A stretch of 64,000 bases of DNA from assembly GCF_018780565.1 (NCBI RefSeq), contig NZ_JADMJN010000001.1:30756-94755 (forward strand), written 5' to 3'. Both the position numbers and the translations under genes were made by a program. This DNA is from Rhodoferax sp. (GTDB lineage: Bacteria > Pseudomonadota > Gammaproteobacteria > Burkholderiales > Burkholderiaceae_C). Under the pieces are notes generated by a model. The model had not been told where the DNA came from, made no database searches, and worked only from the letters and a program-made list of their open reading frames with translations. Below, piece after piece: positions 31,686-40,167 of the stretch (its first letter is position 1; each line of letters opens with the position of its first letter).

Positions 31686-33507
31686 TCAGATTTGACGTAT
31701 CCGGTGTCAGTAGAACACCAAGGTCTACCATCACTTGGCGCGCCCATTGAACGTCACGCTCAGCACGTTGCCTGACCGCTGGGCCAGCATCGTCAATGGT
31801 CAACAATTCGGTCTGTTGCGCATAGATGCCTTTCCAGATCTCGGCAAACGACTCATCAATGACGCCGTTCTTGCATCCAACGCACCGGGTCGCTTCATAC
31901 AGACCCGCGCCACCACACCCCTTTTCTTGCGCCAGGCACCATCCGTGGCCCGTGGCGCGGATGTGAACCTGGGCTGCTGTTTCAGCCAACAACGCGGTGC
32001 GACTTTTCAGGGTAATCGCACGCGACTTCTTGATTTGGCGGCCAGCGCCGCCGCTTAGGGCCTGGTCACCAAGCCAGGACTCAATCAAGTCCACCTTGAA
32101 GTCGGTCATTTCATCCAGCACTTCATCGAACAACGATGCGTCTTGCATTGGGTTGGATGCATACAACTGGGTCATGCTCATGCTGGAATGCTTGAACTGC
32201 CATTTGAGGAAGACAAGTGAGGCGCAGCCCATGCGCGACTCAACGATGTTGCGCGCGTAAGTTCTGCGGCACTGGTGGGGTGCCAACTGCCAGTCTGTGC
32301 CAGCAGCCTTTGCCAATCGCCGGAATGAGACCTTCGATCCACCATTGGATAGCGCGTCAACGTGATAGCCAGTCGATTCACTCTGCCCAGACCGGCTGGT
32401 GCATAGAAACAGTTTTCTGGCGTCTCGCTTTGCCTTTGCCAATCGCAGCATTCGATTCGTCAAGCCCTGAGGTGTTGGGTTGCATTCCAGTTCTGCCACT
32501 TCAAGAGCCAGCATTTCTTGAAGTGGCTTTGCGTAGCGGCTCATCAGAGCCAAGACTTTGACCGTGAGCTCGGGTATTAAGAACTCCACCCTGCCTTTTC
32601 CCGTCTTATGCTCGGTGGTGGCGACCCAGTGGAATTCAATGCCGTCTCTCACTTCGCTACGCCATGATCCGGCCTCGACCCCGATCGCTTCCTCGTTGCG
32701 CATGCCACTGGTGATCGACAGGACGTAAAGTGCTGCATCCCGAATGCGAATCAGCGCGGGATTTCTAAGCCCCAAGCTCCCGGCGTCTCGTTCGTTGAGA
32801 ATTCTCGGTGCCGCTGCAAAAATCTCTTCACAATAGTTGAACACCTTGGCCTGCACATCAGGAGGGATGATGGGCGTTTTCCCGGTTTCAGTTCGCCCAA
32901 CTTGTTTTGCCAAACCGCTGACCCGCCACAGAGAGCTGTCGCCCCATGGGCATGCAGCAAGCGGGAATGACGTGTCGTTGCGAAACACCCATAAGAAGTC
33001 CAGGATGCGCAAGCTGTCGTAGACGCTACCTGCATTGCGTGTAAGTCGAGATTTCGTGTAATGAACATAGTTGACGACGTGAATGGGTTTCACCTGGTCG
33101 AATCTCTTGATGTTCAGTGCAGTCAGCCAACGCATCATCGGAATCGCTGATGCAATGGCAGCCTGGCAGATACCCATTGCCACCGGAGGCTTCGAGCCAG
33201 GCAAGCCTCGCTTGAACCATGCATACAGGACAGCCTTGCAGTCATCGACCAACTCCTGCGAGCAATCCCCTGGCCAAGGAATGTATTTCTGACCATCGGC
33301 CACGTTGGATTGCTCGAAGTAGGGTCTGAAGTCCCAAATGGAATCACCAAATCTGGATAGAACGTGATTGCTGCCATCCATGTCAGCCACCGCGCTGACC
33401 ACGATATTGAATTTCGCGGACTCCGATAGCCCTTTGGATGAGACGGGCTGGGCGGCCAATAGGTCGTAAGCCTTAGCTGGCTGCAATGCAATCGCGTTAA
33501 CTGCCAT
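31666..33507 (-). CDS. ginC: Tyrosine recombinase, third of the operon (GinC-like)
   Basis: A 613-residue recombinase. The catalytic signature is Arg in SITSGMRNEEAIGV, Lys in TEHKTGKGRVEFLIP, Arg in HQCRRTYARNIVES, then FKHSSMSMTQLYAS with the presumed Tyr. A Cys-rich C-terminal tail (EKGCGGAGLYEATRCVGC) may bind zinc. It overlaps its neighbours by 11 and 20 bp. It is distinct in length and sequence from the other two recombinases, as in GInt ginABC and Tn554 TnpA/TnpB. Confidence 0.82.
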   Translation of the reverse strand: MAVNAIALQPAKAYDLLAAQPVSSKGLSESAKFNIVVSAVADMDGSNHVLSRFGDSIWDFRPYFEQSNVADGQKYIPWPGDCSQELVDDCKAVLYAWFKRGLPGSKPPVAMGICQAAIASAIPMMRWLTALNIKRFDQVKPIHVVNYVHYTKSRLTRNAGSVYDSLRILDFLWVFRNDTSFPLAACPWGDSSLWRVSGLAKQVGRTETGKTPIIPPDVQAKVFNYCEEIFAAAPRILNERDAGSLGLRNPALIRIRDAALYVLSITSGMRNEEAIGVEAGSWRSEVRDGIEFHWVATTEHKTGKGRVEFLIPELTVKVLALMSRYAKPLQEMLALEVAELECNPTPQGLTNRMLRLAKAKRDARKLFLCTSRSGQSESTGYHVDALSNGGSKVSFRRLAKAAGTDWQLAPHQCRRTYARNIVESRMGCASLVFLKWQFKHSSMSMTQLYASNPMQDASLFDEVLDEMTDFKVDLIESWLGDQALSGGAGRQIKKSRAITLKSRTALLAETAAQVHIRATGHGWCLAQEKGCGGAGLYEATRCVGCKNGVIDESFAEIWKGIYAQQTELLTIDDAGPAVRQRAERDVQWARQVMVDLGVLLTPDTSNLNGAPNE

Positions 33508-35125
33508 AGCGGGCCTCTCGATTCAACAGAGCCTGGCGCATGCGTATCGCCCAGAATGGGTGGGGGTCCTTTTGAGCCAGCGCCTTGGCCTGCTCCACCA
33601 TTTCCGGGAAGAAGTTATCGACTGCAATTCGGTCGATTTGCGCAATGAGATCTTGATGGTGGCCTTTCCACTCATGCCACTCTTCTTTGGCGTAGTAGTC
33701 CATCTCCGACAGTAGGAAGCGCTGGAAGCTAAACAGCCGGTGCAGGTCCTTGACCGTCCCCACAATGGCATAGCTTGGACACCCCAGGCAATGCGTGAAT
33801 TCCGCGCAATGTGTGGCGCCGTCTTTAGGGGCGAGCGCGCCTTGCAAGCTGTCTTTGCAACTACCCGTAGGTGTTGGCACGAGGTCTTGCCCCCTGAGCT
33901 TAGCTGGCAGCGCTTCACCAATGAATTTCGCGCCTTCAGCCTTGGTGTGCTCGTCAAGGCGCAAGTAGTGGTTATCTGCTACCTGAGGGGAATGCCCCAT
34001 TACTGCGGACACGGCAAGCAGATCGCCATCACTGATCTGCCAGAGCCGGTTTTCCATGGTTTTTCGCAGGCGTCCAGGTGTCACCCGCAACGGTGAGTCG
34101 TCATCTGCCACTAGCCCGTGTCGTTGAACGATTGCCCGCGTGAGTTCGGACACGCTTCCCACATTCAGACAAAGCACCTTTCCTTTGTCTTTTCCACGCT
34201 GCGCCGATCGGTAGAGCCAAACACGATCCTTGATTGCCTCAGGTGCATCGGGCACCAGTAACTCCGTTAAGGCCAATGCCTTCTTGAGCACCGCAACTCC
34301 ATCCATAGGAATGGTCGCGGCGCGATCGTGGACGTGGGTCTGCCGCAATGACGTAGATTGCGCGCCCTTGCCCCTGCGTTTGAATGTTTTAACCAGCATG
34401 AGATTGGGCATGAAAGGATGTGGGCCTAAACAATCCCGCTTCATTTCCAGAAGTGGGGTTGTGTTGATGCCCGAGCGCATGCCAATGATGAGCATGAGAG
34501 CCACAATGGCTTCCGACTCCAATCCCACAAATCGTCCATGATGGATGGCAATCAGGTCGGCTTTAAGGGCCGTGGCCAACTTCTGCATTTCCGCCTGACT
34601 TAAAGATGTTTCGCCTCGCGTCACCTTTGCGTTCATGGGGAATGGATTGGTGGGCAGTAGAACCTCAGGAGTTTGGTCGATAAAGCCATAGTCCATCAGG
34701 CCAATCACCACCGACTTGAAGGCGCTGTAGTAGTTCTTGGCAGTGGAGCCCTTGGGGTATTTGAGCCTGAGCCACGCGATGTATCGCGCGACATCTCCAT
34801 GGCCCATATCAGCCGGCCTTGAGGGCATGGTGTCCACATGGCTTCCCGTAAGGTATGGGAGAAACACTTTGATCCCGTTGGATGCAAAACTCACGATGGT
34901 TGCCACCGAATAGTTCCCACTGTGGAGCCGGGCCTTCAACACCGTGGTCACGGCCCAAATCCAGTCGTCAAAGCCACACCCTAACCATGGGCGCAGGTCA
35001 ATCAGGTTCTGATTTCGCGGATTGGGAGGCAGCTCGACCAGCGCATCAGTTGCTCCCAAGCCAGCGGCCAGGTCGGTGGCGGGTCCAGATGCCTTAGCCT
35101 TGTAGTCCTTTGTGCGCGCCATCAA
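33497..35125 (-). CDS. ginB: Tyrosine recombinase, second of the operon (GinB-like)
   Basis: A 542-residue recombinase with a SAM-like N-terminal domain (about 50-190). Catalytic positions include Arg in IIGMRSGINTTPLLEM, a Lys-rich strand KTFKRRGKG, Arg in VTPGRLRKTMENRLW and His-Tyr in MGHSPQVADNHYLRLD. A Cys cluster near the C-terminus (HCAEFTHCLGCPSYAIV) parallels that of the third recombinase. It overlaps ginA by 4 bp and ginC by 11 bp, so the three are translated together. Confidence 0.82.
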   Translation of the reverse strand: MMARTKDYKAKASGPATDLAAGLGATDALVELPPNPRNQNLIDLRPWLGCGFDDWIWAVTTVLKARLHSGNYSVATIVSFASNGIKVFLPYLTGSHVDTMPSRPADMGHGDVARYIAWLRLKYPKGSTAKNYYSAFKSVVIGLMDYGFIDQTPEVLLPTNPFPMNAKVTRGETSLSQAEMQKLATALKADLIAIHHGRFVGLESEAIVALMLIIGMRSGINTTPLLEMKRDCLGPHPFMPNLMLVKTFKRRGKGAQSTSLRQTHVHDRAATIPMDGVAVLKKALALTELLVPDAPEAIKDRVWLYRSAQRGKDKGKVLCLNVGSVSELTRAIVQRHGLVADDDSPLRVTPGRLRKTMENRLWQISDGDLLAVSAVMGHSPQVADNHYLRLDEHTKAEGAKFIGEALPAKLRGQDLVPTPTGSCKDSLQGALAPKDGATHCAEFTHCLGCPSYAIVGTVKDLHRLFSFQRFLLSEMDYYAKEEWHEWKGHHQDLIAQIDRIAVDNFFPEMVEQAKALAQKDPHPFWAIRMRQALLNREARYGS

Positions 35126-36294
35126 CGATTCCCCATCGCGATCTGGGCCTCGCCACCGTTGGCGAACAGCATGTCCATTTCGTCCTCATGGGCCAAAACA
35201 ATCTGGGCGTCCAACTGATTGATCAGATGCAGGTAAATCGCAGTGGTTTGCACATCCGAGTGCCCCATGCGGTCGCGGACATAAAGCAACGGCTCACCCT
35301 GGAAGACCGTGCTTTTGCGCAGAGCCGACAGTGTGTAGGTTCCATAGGTGTGCCGAAGCATGTGCGCCCTCACAGGGAAGCCAACTTTTTTCTCAATGGC
35401 TTTCATGGCGTCGACGACCGCGCCTTTCGAGAATTCTGTTCCAAGCTCTGTCAGCACAAGCGCGGTCGGGACCTGCCCAGCCCTTTGCCGCCGGACCTCT
35501 CGCTGGTGCAGCGAATAGGTCCACATGTCTTCCATCAGTGACCACGGCACATCCACGCTTCTGGGCTTGCCATACTTGAGGTGCATGTCAGCAGGCTCCA
35601 GATTGACGCGGATCATCTGCCCAGGTGTAAGTCCCGTTCTGGTTCTCGGGTTGAAGACATACGTCAATGGAAATGAGCGCGCCTCGCAGGAGCGCATCCC
35701 GGTGCGCACCATCAGGTTGAACAAAAGAGCATGGCTTGGGTCAAGCCTTGCGCCAAGGCACTGCCTGACCTGCTCTTTGATCAAGAATTTGATCGTTGCC
35801 TTACGCTCGCGGGCCATCACCATCGGCTTTGAGATCACGCCACCGGTGCGATCCACATGGGCAAGAAACCCCTGATGGGATGGAGTCCGAACGTCGCGCA
35901 TGCCGAATGGCAGATGCGAGACGTAGCCCTGGCGTTTGCACCAATCGTAAAACCGCACAACCAGGTTCAACCGCTTATTCACGGTATTTGGATTCAGACC
36001 TAACTCGCCAAGCGACCAATCACGATACCTGGCCACAACGCTCAGCCCATGCGGCTTTTGGTCCTCATTCCAGGTCAGGTCGTTGGCAGACAAGAATGCA
36101 AAATAGTCGTATAGCCTGCGGCCATACGCTTCCCAAGTGAGCTTGCTCTCAATGCTTCCATGGGTGACCAAGGTGTGCCACAGGAACGATTGCGCAGGTT
36201 CCAGGGGCCATCCGTCATCGTCAATAAGCAACGGGAAACCCGCAAACGAACGGCCTTCAACCGCGAGGTCCGTTGTAGCCAGCACAAGCCTCAC
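35122..36294 (-). CDS. ginA: Tyrosine recombinase, first of the operon (GinA-like)
   Basis: A 390-residue XerC/D-type integrase: N-terminal SAM-like domain (about 50-130, WEAYGRRLYDYFAFLSA) and catalytic domain with Arg in RTGMRSCEARSF, Lys in LKYGKPRSVDVP, HMLRHTYGTYTLS, and GHSDVQTTAIYLHL containing the Tyr. It overlaps the small CHC2-like ORF upstream by 4 bp and ginB downstream by 4 bp. It lies about 420 bp from the right end of the island. All catalytic residues are present. Confidence 0.87.
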   Translation of the reverse strand: MRLVLATTDLAVEGRSFAGFPLLIDDDGWPLEPAQSFLWHTLVTHGSIESKLTWEAYGRRLYDYFAFLSANDLTWNEDQKPHGLSVVARYRDWSLGELGLNPNTVNKRLNLVVRFYDWCKRQGYVSHLPFGMRDVRTPSHQGFLAHVDRTGGVISKPMVMARERKATIKFLIKEQVRQCLGARLDPSHALLFNLMVRTGMRSCEARSFPLTYVFNPRTRTGLTPGQMIRVNLEPADMHLKYGKPRSVDVPWSLMEDMWTYSLHQREVRRQRAGQVPTALVLTELGTEFSKGAVVDAMKAIEKKVGFPVRAHMLRHTYGTYTLSALRKSTVFQGEPLLYVRDRMGHSDVQTTAIYLHLINQLDAQIVLAHEDEMDMLFANGGEAQIAMGNR

Positions 36295-36590
36295 ACACCC
36301 CTCTCTTTCAGTAGCTTGGCGGCTGCCTTGAAGTTGAGGCCATGAATGTGCATGACCAAATCAATTGCGCCGCCACCGCCACGGTCCATGCGCACATCCC
36401 AAAACTTCGGACCCGTGCACAAGAACTCCCAATCATGGCCTGCAGCATGGGCGTGCCAACGGGTGGTCAGATGACTCGATCGTGGATGGAACGAGGGATC
36501 TTCTTTGATGTGCTCAGCCAGCAGGCGTAGGACATTGAGGGAATCCATCTCCCGCCACCGCACCAGGTCCAAGTTATCCACAGATATCAT
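36291..36590 (-). CDS. Small primase-zinc-finger-like protein heading the recombinase operon
   Basis: A 99-residue protein. Its C-terminal half (GPKFWDVRMDRGGGGAIDLV, then HIHGLNFKAAAKLLKERGV) reads like the CHC2 zinc-finger fold of DNA primases (G-a-DF-m---g-sF-eA---L), but the usual CHC2 cysteines are absent. The ATG at 36590 is chosen because GGAG lies just upstream; a GTG at 36620 is also possible. Its stop overlaps the ginA start (ATGA). It may bind the recombination site or DNA ends; this is inference. It is the gene nearest the right end of the island. Confidence 0.65.
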   Translation of the reverse strand: MISVDNLDLVRWREMDSLNVLRLLAEHIKEDPSFHPRSSHLTTRWHAHAAGHDWEFLCTGPKFWDVRMDRGGGGAIDLVMHIHGLNFKAAAKLLKERGV

Positions 36591-36628
36591 TACGCTCCGT
36601 TTCCTCCCCCAGACCCCCACCTGCTACT

Positions 36629-36645
36629 CGTCTCAAAGAGACGAT
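36629..36645. repeat. Palindrome near the right end of the island
   Basis: TCGTCTC-AAA-GAGACGA, perfect 7-bp arms, 71 bp inside the right end and upstream of the recombinase operon. It resembles in outer bases the palindrome at 17088-17102. A binding site for an operon regulator or recombinase is possible. Confidence 0.5.
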
Positions 36646-36690
36646 GAATCCCAATACCAGAAGCCCGGAAGACCGGAAGACATGACACAT

Positions 36691-36700
36691 CCTACTAACA
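36691..36700. repeat. Right terminal inverted repeat of the island
   Basis: CCTACTAACA, perfect inverse of 17058-17067 and at the same 16-bp distance from its core. Confidence 0.75.
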
Positions 36701-36716
36701 AACTTGATCAGTAAGA

Positions 36717-36724
36717 TCGTTGTT
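36717..36724. repeat. Right copy of the island core repeat (attR-like)
   Basis: TCGTTGTT, matching TCATTGTT at 17034-17041 in 7 of 8 positions. It marks the junction between the island and the 5' part of umuC. Confidence 0.8.
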
Positions 36725-36817
36725 CGATAGCACCACGACCGGAATGCCCTCCAGGCTGGGTCGGAACACCCGCTCACAACTCACATAGAAGTTGTTGCCA
36801 TCCACCACGGCGTACAT
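36717..36817 (-). pseudogene. umuC: umuC 5' fragment (codons 1-34)
   Basis: From ATG 36817 the sequence encodes [20 protein letters not shown] and on to VVVLSNND, the conserved N-terminus of UmuC, then passes into the island and stops a few codons later. The missing remainder starts exactly at the matching NNDGC codons at 17041. The start is 7 bp after the DUF1810 stop, so the ancestral operon was umuD-DUF1810-umuC. Confidence 0.92.
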
Positions 36818-36824
36818 CGCAAGC

Positions 36825-37247
36825 TCAACCCGGCATGCGGTTGACCAGCTGGATGGTCATATCGTCGGCATCGCCCTTGAAGAACATGTCCAGTGCCGCA
36901 GAAAACAGCGGCTCATTGGGATCGGCCAGCATAAAGAGCGTCATGCAGGAGCGAAACTTGAGGTTGTCGGGATGGTGCAGGATCTCCAAGGCCGATTTGT
37001 CGTGGTGCTGCATGACCAGTTGGGTACATTCCTTCAACCGGGCGCCCAGAACCGGGTGGTTGAGGTACTGCCTGGCCTGTGCCAGATTCTCCAATCCATA
37101 AAACCGTGCGGTTGGGCTACGGCCAAGCTCACGCAGCTGGGGAAAGATGAACCACATCCAGTGGCTGGCCTTGTCCCCGGCACGCAGCTCCTGCAAGACC
37201 TCGGCGTAGATCGGTTCCTGTGCTTTGAGAAATCGTGCGTAGTCCAT
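36825..37247 (-). CDS. DUF1810 family protein in the umuDC operon
   Basis: A 140-residue protein (from ATG 37247, preceded by GGGGAGA) with the DUF1810 signature: [52 protein letters not shown] and [10 protein letters not shown]. The family is widespread; its biochemical function is not established to my knowledge. Here it lies between umuD and the split umuC with short gaps, so it should be induced with the SOS response. A longer frame starts at 37271 but lacks a better ribosome site. Confidence 0.85.
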   Translation of the reverse strand: MDYARFLKAQEPIYAEVLQELRAGDKASHWMWFIFPQLRELGRSPTARFYGLENLAQARQYLNHPVLGARLKECTQLVMQHHDKSALEILHHPDNLKFRSCMTLFMLADPNEPLFSAALDMFFKGDADDMTIQLVNRMPG

Positions 37248-37288
37248 GATTTGTTCTCCCCTCGGGTTCATTTAAGTGTCACCCAGCC

Positions 37289-37726
37289 TTACGCCGGAAA
37301 AATCTTGATCACGCTGGTGACCACACCCCAAATCTGCAGGGTCTGCTCATCCTTGGGCGTGATGTCAGGGTAGGTCGGGTTGCCCGCTACCAGCTTGATG
37401 CGGCCCAACTTCTTGTACAGTTTCTTCACCGTGAACTCACCATCCACGGCAGCCACCACAATCAGGCCATGGCGCGGTCGCTTGGATTTGTTCACCACCA
37501 GAATGTCCTGGTCATTGATCCCGAAGTTCACCATGGACACGCCACTGGCACGCATGAAGAAGGTCGCTTGAGGGTTGGGCACCAGCAGTGCCGCCAGGTC
37601 CAGACGCTCGGCCCCCAGGTCCTCAGCAGGCGAAGGAAACCCGGCGCAGACCTGATTCGCCAGAAACTGGACCAGCAGCGGTGCCGCCAAGGCAGTGGCC
37701 GCTGGTATCGGGGTCATGGGCTGCAT
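37289..37726 (-). CDS. umuD: UmuD, self-cleaving subunit of polymerase V
   Basis: A 145-residue S24/LexA-like protein. The cleavage site is Ala28-Gly29 (NQVCAGFPSPAEDLG). The Ser-Lys dyad is Ser64 (RASGVSMVNFGI) and Lys101 (VDGEFTVKKL), 37 residues apart as in E. coli UmuD. RecA-stimulated cleavage yields UmuD', the partner of UmuC. The start is set at ATG 37726 because the longer frame would cover the LexA box; ATG 37717 is also possible. It could now serve the UmuC encoded inside the island. Confidence 0.9.
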   Translation of the reverse strand: MQPMTPIPAATALAAPLLVQFLANQVCAGFPSPAEDLGAERLDLAALLVPNPQATFFMRASGVSMVNFGINDQDILVVNKSKRPRHGLIVVAAVDGEFTVKKLYKKLGRIKLVAGNPTYPDITPKDEQTLQIWGVVTSVIKIFPA

Positions 37727-37730
37727 ATGG

Positions 37731-37746
37731 CTGTACATGTATACAG
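37731..37746. promoter_or_regulatory. LexA box shared by umuD and the SRAP operon
   Basis: CTGTACATGTATACAG fits the SOS-box consensus CTGT-N8-ACAG. It sits between the divergent umuD (start 37726) and SRAP (start 37773) genes, so LexA would repress both. Confidence 0.88.
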
Positions 37747-37772
37747 TATAGTATCGGGATAGGATTTGAACC

Positions 37773-38444
37773 ATGTGCAGTCACTACCAAGGCCTCAAAG
37801 AACAGGCGCGTTACCAAAAGCATTTCGGAGTTATGCCGCCACCCGAGCCAGGCAAGGCAGATCTCTGGCCGGGCTATCTGGGCAGCTTCATTCGTCGACC
37901 TCCCCCTGCTGCTCTGGACGGCGAGGCAAAGCCAGCGCTGCAAGCGCTGAATGGCTTATTTGGTTTGGTGCCGCACTGGTCGACGGACACCAAGATCACC
38001 AAACACACCTACAACGCCCGGGTTGAAACGGTGGCAACGAAGCCCAGTTTCAGGGATGCATGGCGCTTGGGTCAGCGCTGCATCATCCCCGCAGAGCATT
38101 TCTTTGAGCCGGACTGGCGCAGTGGCAAAGCGGTGCCGACTTGCATTGGGCGTGCCGATGGGAGCCCAATGGGACTTGCCGGCCTGTGGTCGAGCTGGAA
38201 ATCAGACAAGGGCGAACTGGTGTTCAGTTACACCATGCTCACCATCAATGCCGATGAGCATCCGTTAATGAATCAGTTTCACAAACCGCTTGATGAAAAA
38301 CGCATGGTGGTGATCTTGTCCCCTGAGCGCTACCTGGACTGGCTGGCTATCCAATGCCAGCCCATGGATTTCATGCAGCCTTACCCAGCCGATCTGCTGC
38401 AAGCCAGCGCGCCGCCTGCTGTCAACGGCGCTTTGTTTCAATGA
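37773..38444 (+). CDS. SRAP-family abasic-site protein (YedK/HMCES-like)
   Basis: A 223-residue SOS-response-associated protein. Initiator Met is followed by the catalytic Cys2 (MCSHYQGLKE), which in this family forms a thiazolidine crosslink with abasic sites in single-stranded DNA. Other conserved parts are YNARVETVATKPSFRDAW, the PAEHFFEPDW glutamate region and the His near NQFHKPLDEKRMVVIL. It is transcribed from the LexA-box region divergently from umuD and overlaps the next gene by 4 bp. SOS induction is inferred from the box. Confidence 0.9.
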   Translation: MCSHYQGLKEQARYQKHFGVMPPPEPGKADLWPGYLGSFIRRPPPAALDGEAKPALQALNGLFGLVPHWSTDTKITKHTYNARVETVATKPSFRDAWRLGQRCIIPAEHFFEPDWRSGKAVPTCIGRADGSPMGLAGLWSSWKSDKGELVFSYTMLTINADEHPLMNQFHKPLDEKRMVVILSPERYLDWLAIQCQPMDFMQPYPADLLQASAPPAVNGALFQ

Positions 38445-38920
38445 AGCCCTATGCGGTCCTGTTTGTCTGTATGGGCAATATCTGCCGAAGTCCGACCGCC
38501 CATGGGGTTTTCCAACACATGGTCAAGGCGCAGCACTTGCACGACCGGGTGCAAGTGGATTCCGCGGGCACGCACAACTATCACCCCAACAGCCCACCTG
38601 ATGAGCGCTCCCAGCAGCATGCGATCCGACGCGGCTACGATCTGTCTGAGCTGCGCGCGCGCCAAATTCAAGCCGCAGACTTCGAAGAATTCGATCTGAT
38701 TCTGGCGATGGACTGGGACAACCTGAAACTGATCCAGGCTGAGTGTCCACCAGAGCACCTGGTGAAGGTGCGCCGACTCACTGAGTTCTGCTCGGTCCAC
38801 CACAGCGAGGTAGTGCCTGATCCCTACTACGGCGGCCCCGCTGGCTTTGACCATGTGCTGGATTTGGTGGAAGATGCCTGTGAAGGCTTGCTGCACCATG
38901 TGACGGGACAGATTCGATGA
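38441..38920 (+). CDS. Low-molecular-weight protein tyrosine phosphatase
   Basis: A 159-residue phosphatase. The P-loop CMGNICRSP carries the nucleophile Cys10 and Arg16, and the general acid Asp is in VVPDPYYGG. The ATG overlaps the SRAP stop and its own stop overlaps the nuclease start, both by 4 bp, so it is the middle gene of a coupled three-gene operon. A role of a phosphatase in SOS-linked DNA repair is not established; the family may act on arginine or tyrosine phosphate. Confidence 0.9.
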   Translation: MKPYAVLFVCMGNICRSPTAHGVFQHMVKAQHLHDRVQVDSAGTHNYHPNSPPDERSQQHAIRRGYDLSELRARQIQAADFEEFDLILAMDWDNLKLIQAECPPEHLVKVRRLTEFCSVHHSEVVPDPYYGGPAGFDHVLDLVEDACEGLLHHVTGQIR

Positions 38921-39705
38921 GGTCCCCGGTATCTGACACAAGAACCCTTTGGACCGCCGCACTCGCCCTCCTGCTGGTGCTGGGGATGCCGCTGCAAGCC
39001 TATGCATGGGGCACGGAGGGACACCAGGTCATTGCGCAATTGGCGCAGACCCAACTGACGCCGAAAGCGCGCAAAGAAGTCGATCGATTGCTGGCACTGG
39101 AACCCGGGCAGACCATGGCGTCCGTCTCGACCTGGGCAGACGAGCACCGCAACCCAAGTTCCGCGGTTTGGCATTATGTGAACTTCCCAAGAGACAACTG
39201 CACCTATGACGCGCAAAGAGACTGCCCTGACGGGCGCTGCGTCGTAAGTGCCATTGAACGTCAGATGGAAGTCTTGGCGTCCAGTGCTCCAGATGAAAAG
39301 CGACTAACCGCTTTGAAGTATGTGATCCATCTGGTGGGTGATGTGCATCAGCCGCTACATGCGGGCTACCGGGATGACAAAGGTGGCAACACCTATCAGT
39401 TGCAAGCCTTTATGCGTGGCAGCAATCTGCATGCGCTGTGGGACAGTGGCTTGATCAGGTCTGCCAACGAAGATGTTGAGAGCATGACGTCGAGACTGCG
39501 GCTCCTGAGCTTGACAGCTCAACGCAACGACTTGAATGTTGTTCACGTGGCCGAGGAGTCGTGCCGGATTGTGGCCCTGCCAGGGTTTTATCCACAACGC
39601 AAGGTGGGTCTCGACTACATCGAGCGCTTCACGACGACACTGGAACAACAACTGGCGCTTGCGGGTGCGCGATTGGCAGGGCTCATCAATCTGGCGCTTC
39701 GGTAG
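38917..39705 (+). CDS. Exported S1/P1-type nuclease
   Basis: A 262-residue zinc nuclease. The signal peptide ends at AYA, leaving Trp31 as the mature N-terminus (WGTEGHQVIAQLAQ), the usual first zinc ligand. Other ligands lie in TWADEHRN, HYVNFPRDNC and IHLVGDVHQPLHAGYRDD. Three Zn ions are expected. These enzymes cut single-stranded nucleic acids in the periplasm or outside. It is translationally coupled to the phosphatase, an unusual partnership for an SOS-linked operon. Length is close to the family norm. Confidence 0.9.
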   Translation: MRSPVSDTRTLWTAALALLLVLGMPLQAYAWGTEGHQVIAQLAQTQLTPKARKEVDRLLALEPGQTMASVSTWADEHRNPSSAVWHYVNFPRDNCTYDAQRDCPDGRCVVSAIERQMEVLASSAPDEKRLTALKYVIHLVGDVHQPLHAGYRDDKGGNTYQLQAFMRGSNLHALWDSGLIRSANEDVESMTSRLRLLSLTAQRNDLNVVHVAEESCRIVALPGFYPQRKVGLDYIERFTTTLEQQLALAGARLAGLINLALR

Positions 39706-40167
39706 TTGTTTCTAGAGTAGGCAATGGATGTGATGTTCAGCGATCGACCCAAAGCTGTCTTTTGCGATCCTGAATTTCTCGCCACAAAGCAGCCATCTGA
39801 TCTGTTACAAATAGAACGAGCGGACTCAGGTCGCCTCTGTGACGAAACCGGGTATTGGCGCCTGACAGCTTTTTGGTAGCCCAATGCATTGACTGTCAGG
39901 AGTCGTTCGCATCCTTCTCTTCCGTCGCGATAGTTGACTTTCGGGCTTAAATTGCCTACATCAACTCGGCATTAACTTCGAGATCCAAAGTGGACAGGAT
40001 TTCGTGTCACGTGGACACGAACCGGCTCTATTCCCGCGATTTACACTACGAAACCGACCATTGCGACTACTCAATCAATTCCGCTAGTGCGTTTGCGTCA
40101 AACGCTAGATACTGAGAACATGAAGCATCACCATTGAGAGCGACTCAAATAATCAAAACGGTCTTAA
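39706..40167. other. Intergenic region with two hairpins
   Basis: A 51-codon frame at 39724-39879 (+, MDVMFSDRPKAVFCDPEF) has no support beyond being open. CCTGACAG (39861-39868) and CTGTCAGG (39893-39900) can pair. TTCGTGTC-ACGTG-GACACGAA (40001-40021) is a perfect 8-bp-arm hairpin 147 bp before the kinase start and could be an operator. Confidence 0.45.

Noticed and set aside
36574..36582. TTATCCACA, a perfect DnaA box near the island right end
   Set aside because: It is a single copy inside a coding region; another copy occurs at 39588-39596 within the nuclease gene, so it is probably chance.
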